From assembly GCA_009746045.1 (NCBI GenBank), contig RPFO01000154.1, positions 6,895,038-6,959,037 on the forward strand: DNA of 64,000 bases, written 5' to 3'. The DNA is from Mesostigma viride. Its lineage: Eukaryota > Streptophyta > Mesostigmatophyceae > Mesostigmatales > Mesostigmataceae. Positions within the stretch are counted from its first letter, which is position 1. Every line of letters begins with the position of its first letter. Below, piece after piece: positions 63,340 to 64,000 of this stretch. The notes below the pieces were generated by a model, which saw only the letters and a list, made by a program, of their open reading frames with translations, was not told the origin of the DNA and ran no database searches. The translations under genes were made by a program, and so were the position numbers.

Positions 63340-64000
63340 CTGGAAGCAGCAACCACACATGTTCCCGTGAGGACCAGATGGAACGTGAGAACCCACTGAG
63401 CGAGGGGATGTGCCTGCAGTGAATGAGACAGACCTGCACGCGTCATGCGCACACCCGTGGACCTCATGGCCCCTGATCATGGCCACAGCCAAACTTATGA
63501 GCCTGCCAGCGGCCCCACAGGTTGTGCTTGCGTTTCCACCACTTCGTTGGCTAACTCAAGTACCGCCAAGTACAACATCCAACTAGCCTCCACCCAAACT
63601 AACATCGCTGCAGAAAACAAGGGCATTGGTACAACCACGGAGGACGGGGCTTTACTGATGTGGATGGGGATGAGCCGTGTGATCCTTGTGAGAGAGTGAG
63701 GCCATGAGGACAATCAGCAAACATTCCAGGCACTCAGTTGCTGCTGCCAGCGTGGCAGGACAGGCTGAACGCACTGCACATACCTCCCAGCAAACAAATG
63801 GCCCCCTCAGGACATCAAGGCAGTGAGGATGGGGAAGGCCCCAAGACGCGGGCCAGACACCTGTTCAGATCACCTTGAGAAGGCCTGCCAGTGAAAAGGT
63901 TCAGGAAATGCAGACACCTCACCGCATGCAACTCGGGTCAATGGATTTGGCGGTTCCTCACCCGTTGCCACAAGAGAAGGGGGGAGGGGGGAAGGGCGGG

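Larger units (their letters stand above)
61235..64000. repeat. Ankyrin-exon array B, running off the window
   Basis: Units equivalent to array A begin just right of the TTAA transposon (match starts at CCAAGTACAGCCAATCACAA) and continue with a 1,178-bp period to the edge. Two complete exons are inside the window, and G-rich runs recur at about 61,620, 62,805 and 63,977. The 5' end of this gene lies outside. Confidence 0.9.

Noticed and set aside
1-64000. tRNA or rRNA genes
   Set aside because: No cloverleaf with T-arm consensus or rRNA core sequence was recognised by eye; a covariance-model scan would be decisive.

Overview
The window is nuclear DNA of a eukaryote, most probably a green alga. 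The evidence is GC-rich coding exons, GT-AG introns, a U-box/kinase/ankyrin gene, a chromodomain Ty3 retrotransposon, LINEs and several cut-and-paste DNA transposons. I cannot fix the genus. No rRNA, tRNA, CRISPR array or bacterial-style operon was seen.

Headline. A minus-strand gene appears to run from a U-box plus protein-kinase exon (25,220 to 23,982) through a run of ankyrin exons to a terminal ankyrin cap exon (4,052 to 3,966). At least 14 exons are each exactly 99 nt, begin and end in phase 0, encode one 33-residue ankyrin repeat, and have intact AG acceptor and GT donor sites. Thirteen of them lie one per unit in a tandem array with a period of about 1.17 kb (about 5.7-21.7 kb). Exon length and reading frame are preserved in every unit. 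Residue differences concentrate in the finger loop and inner helix, the usual target-contact surface of ankyrin proteins. A second paralogous array opens at about 61.2 kb (exons at 62,063 and 63,241) and runs off the right edge. Its terminal cap exon lies at 58,223-58,318, so the locus has been duplicated. The joined gene model is inferred from splice sites and phases; no transcript was seen.

Layout. 1-2,336: a 1,255-bp direct tandem duplication. 2,337-5,665: the 3' end of ankyrin gene A, with the cap exon and a truncated TTAA-type transposon. 5,666-21,750: ankyrin exon array. 21,740-21,905: minisatellite. 22,172-25,220: founder-like ankyrin exon and U-box kinase. 25,221-28,566: mostly unassigned, with an inverted short element and a small minisatellite. 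28,567-33,701: a von Willebrand A exon and a long exon with three CbbX/SpoVK-type AAA+ modules, a coiled coil and a Cys/His tail, plausibly one gene. 33,956-34,135: 40-bp minisatellite. 34,743-37,709: broken LINE. 37,837-41,333: a 3.5-kb DNA transposon with TTAA target duplication and a decayed DDE transposase ending in a PHD finger.

41,344-61,234 is copy B of the segment at 1-5,665, expanded by transposons. A short element (41,617-41,913) and a LINE (41,938-52,939, 11-bp target duplication) inserted, and the LINE was then split by a 9.5-kb Ty3/chromovirus LTR retrotransposon (42,842-52,356, 5-bp target duplication). Further right are a 633-bp terminal-inverted-repeat element, a 1,561-bp hAT-like element, a 671-bp element with 8-bp target duplications, and a 1.9-kb deletion derivative of the TTAA transposon. 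Because copy A lacks most of these insertions, it supplies empty sites that confirm their boundaries. The ankyrin genes may form a diversifying recognition family; that functional reading is inference.
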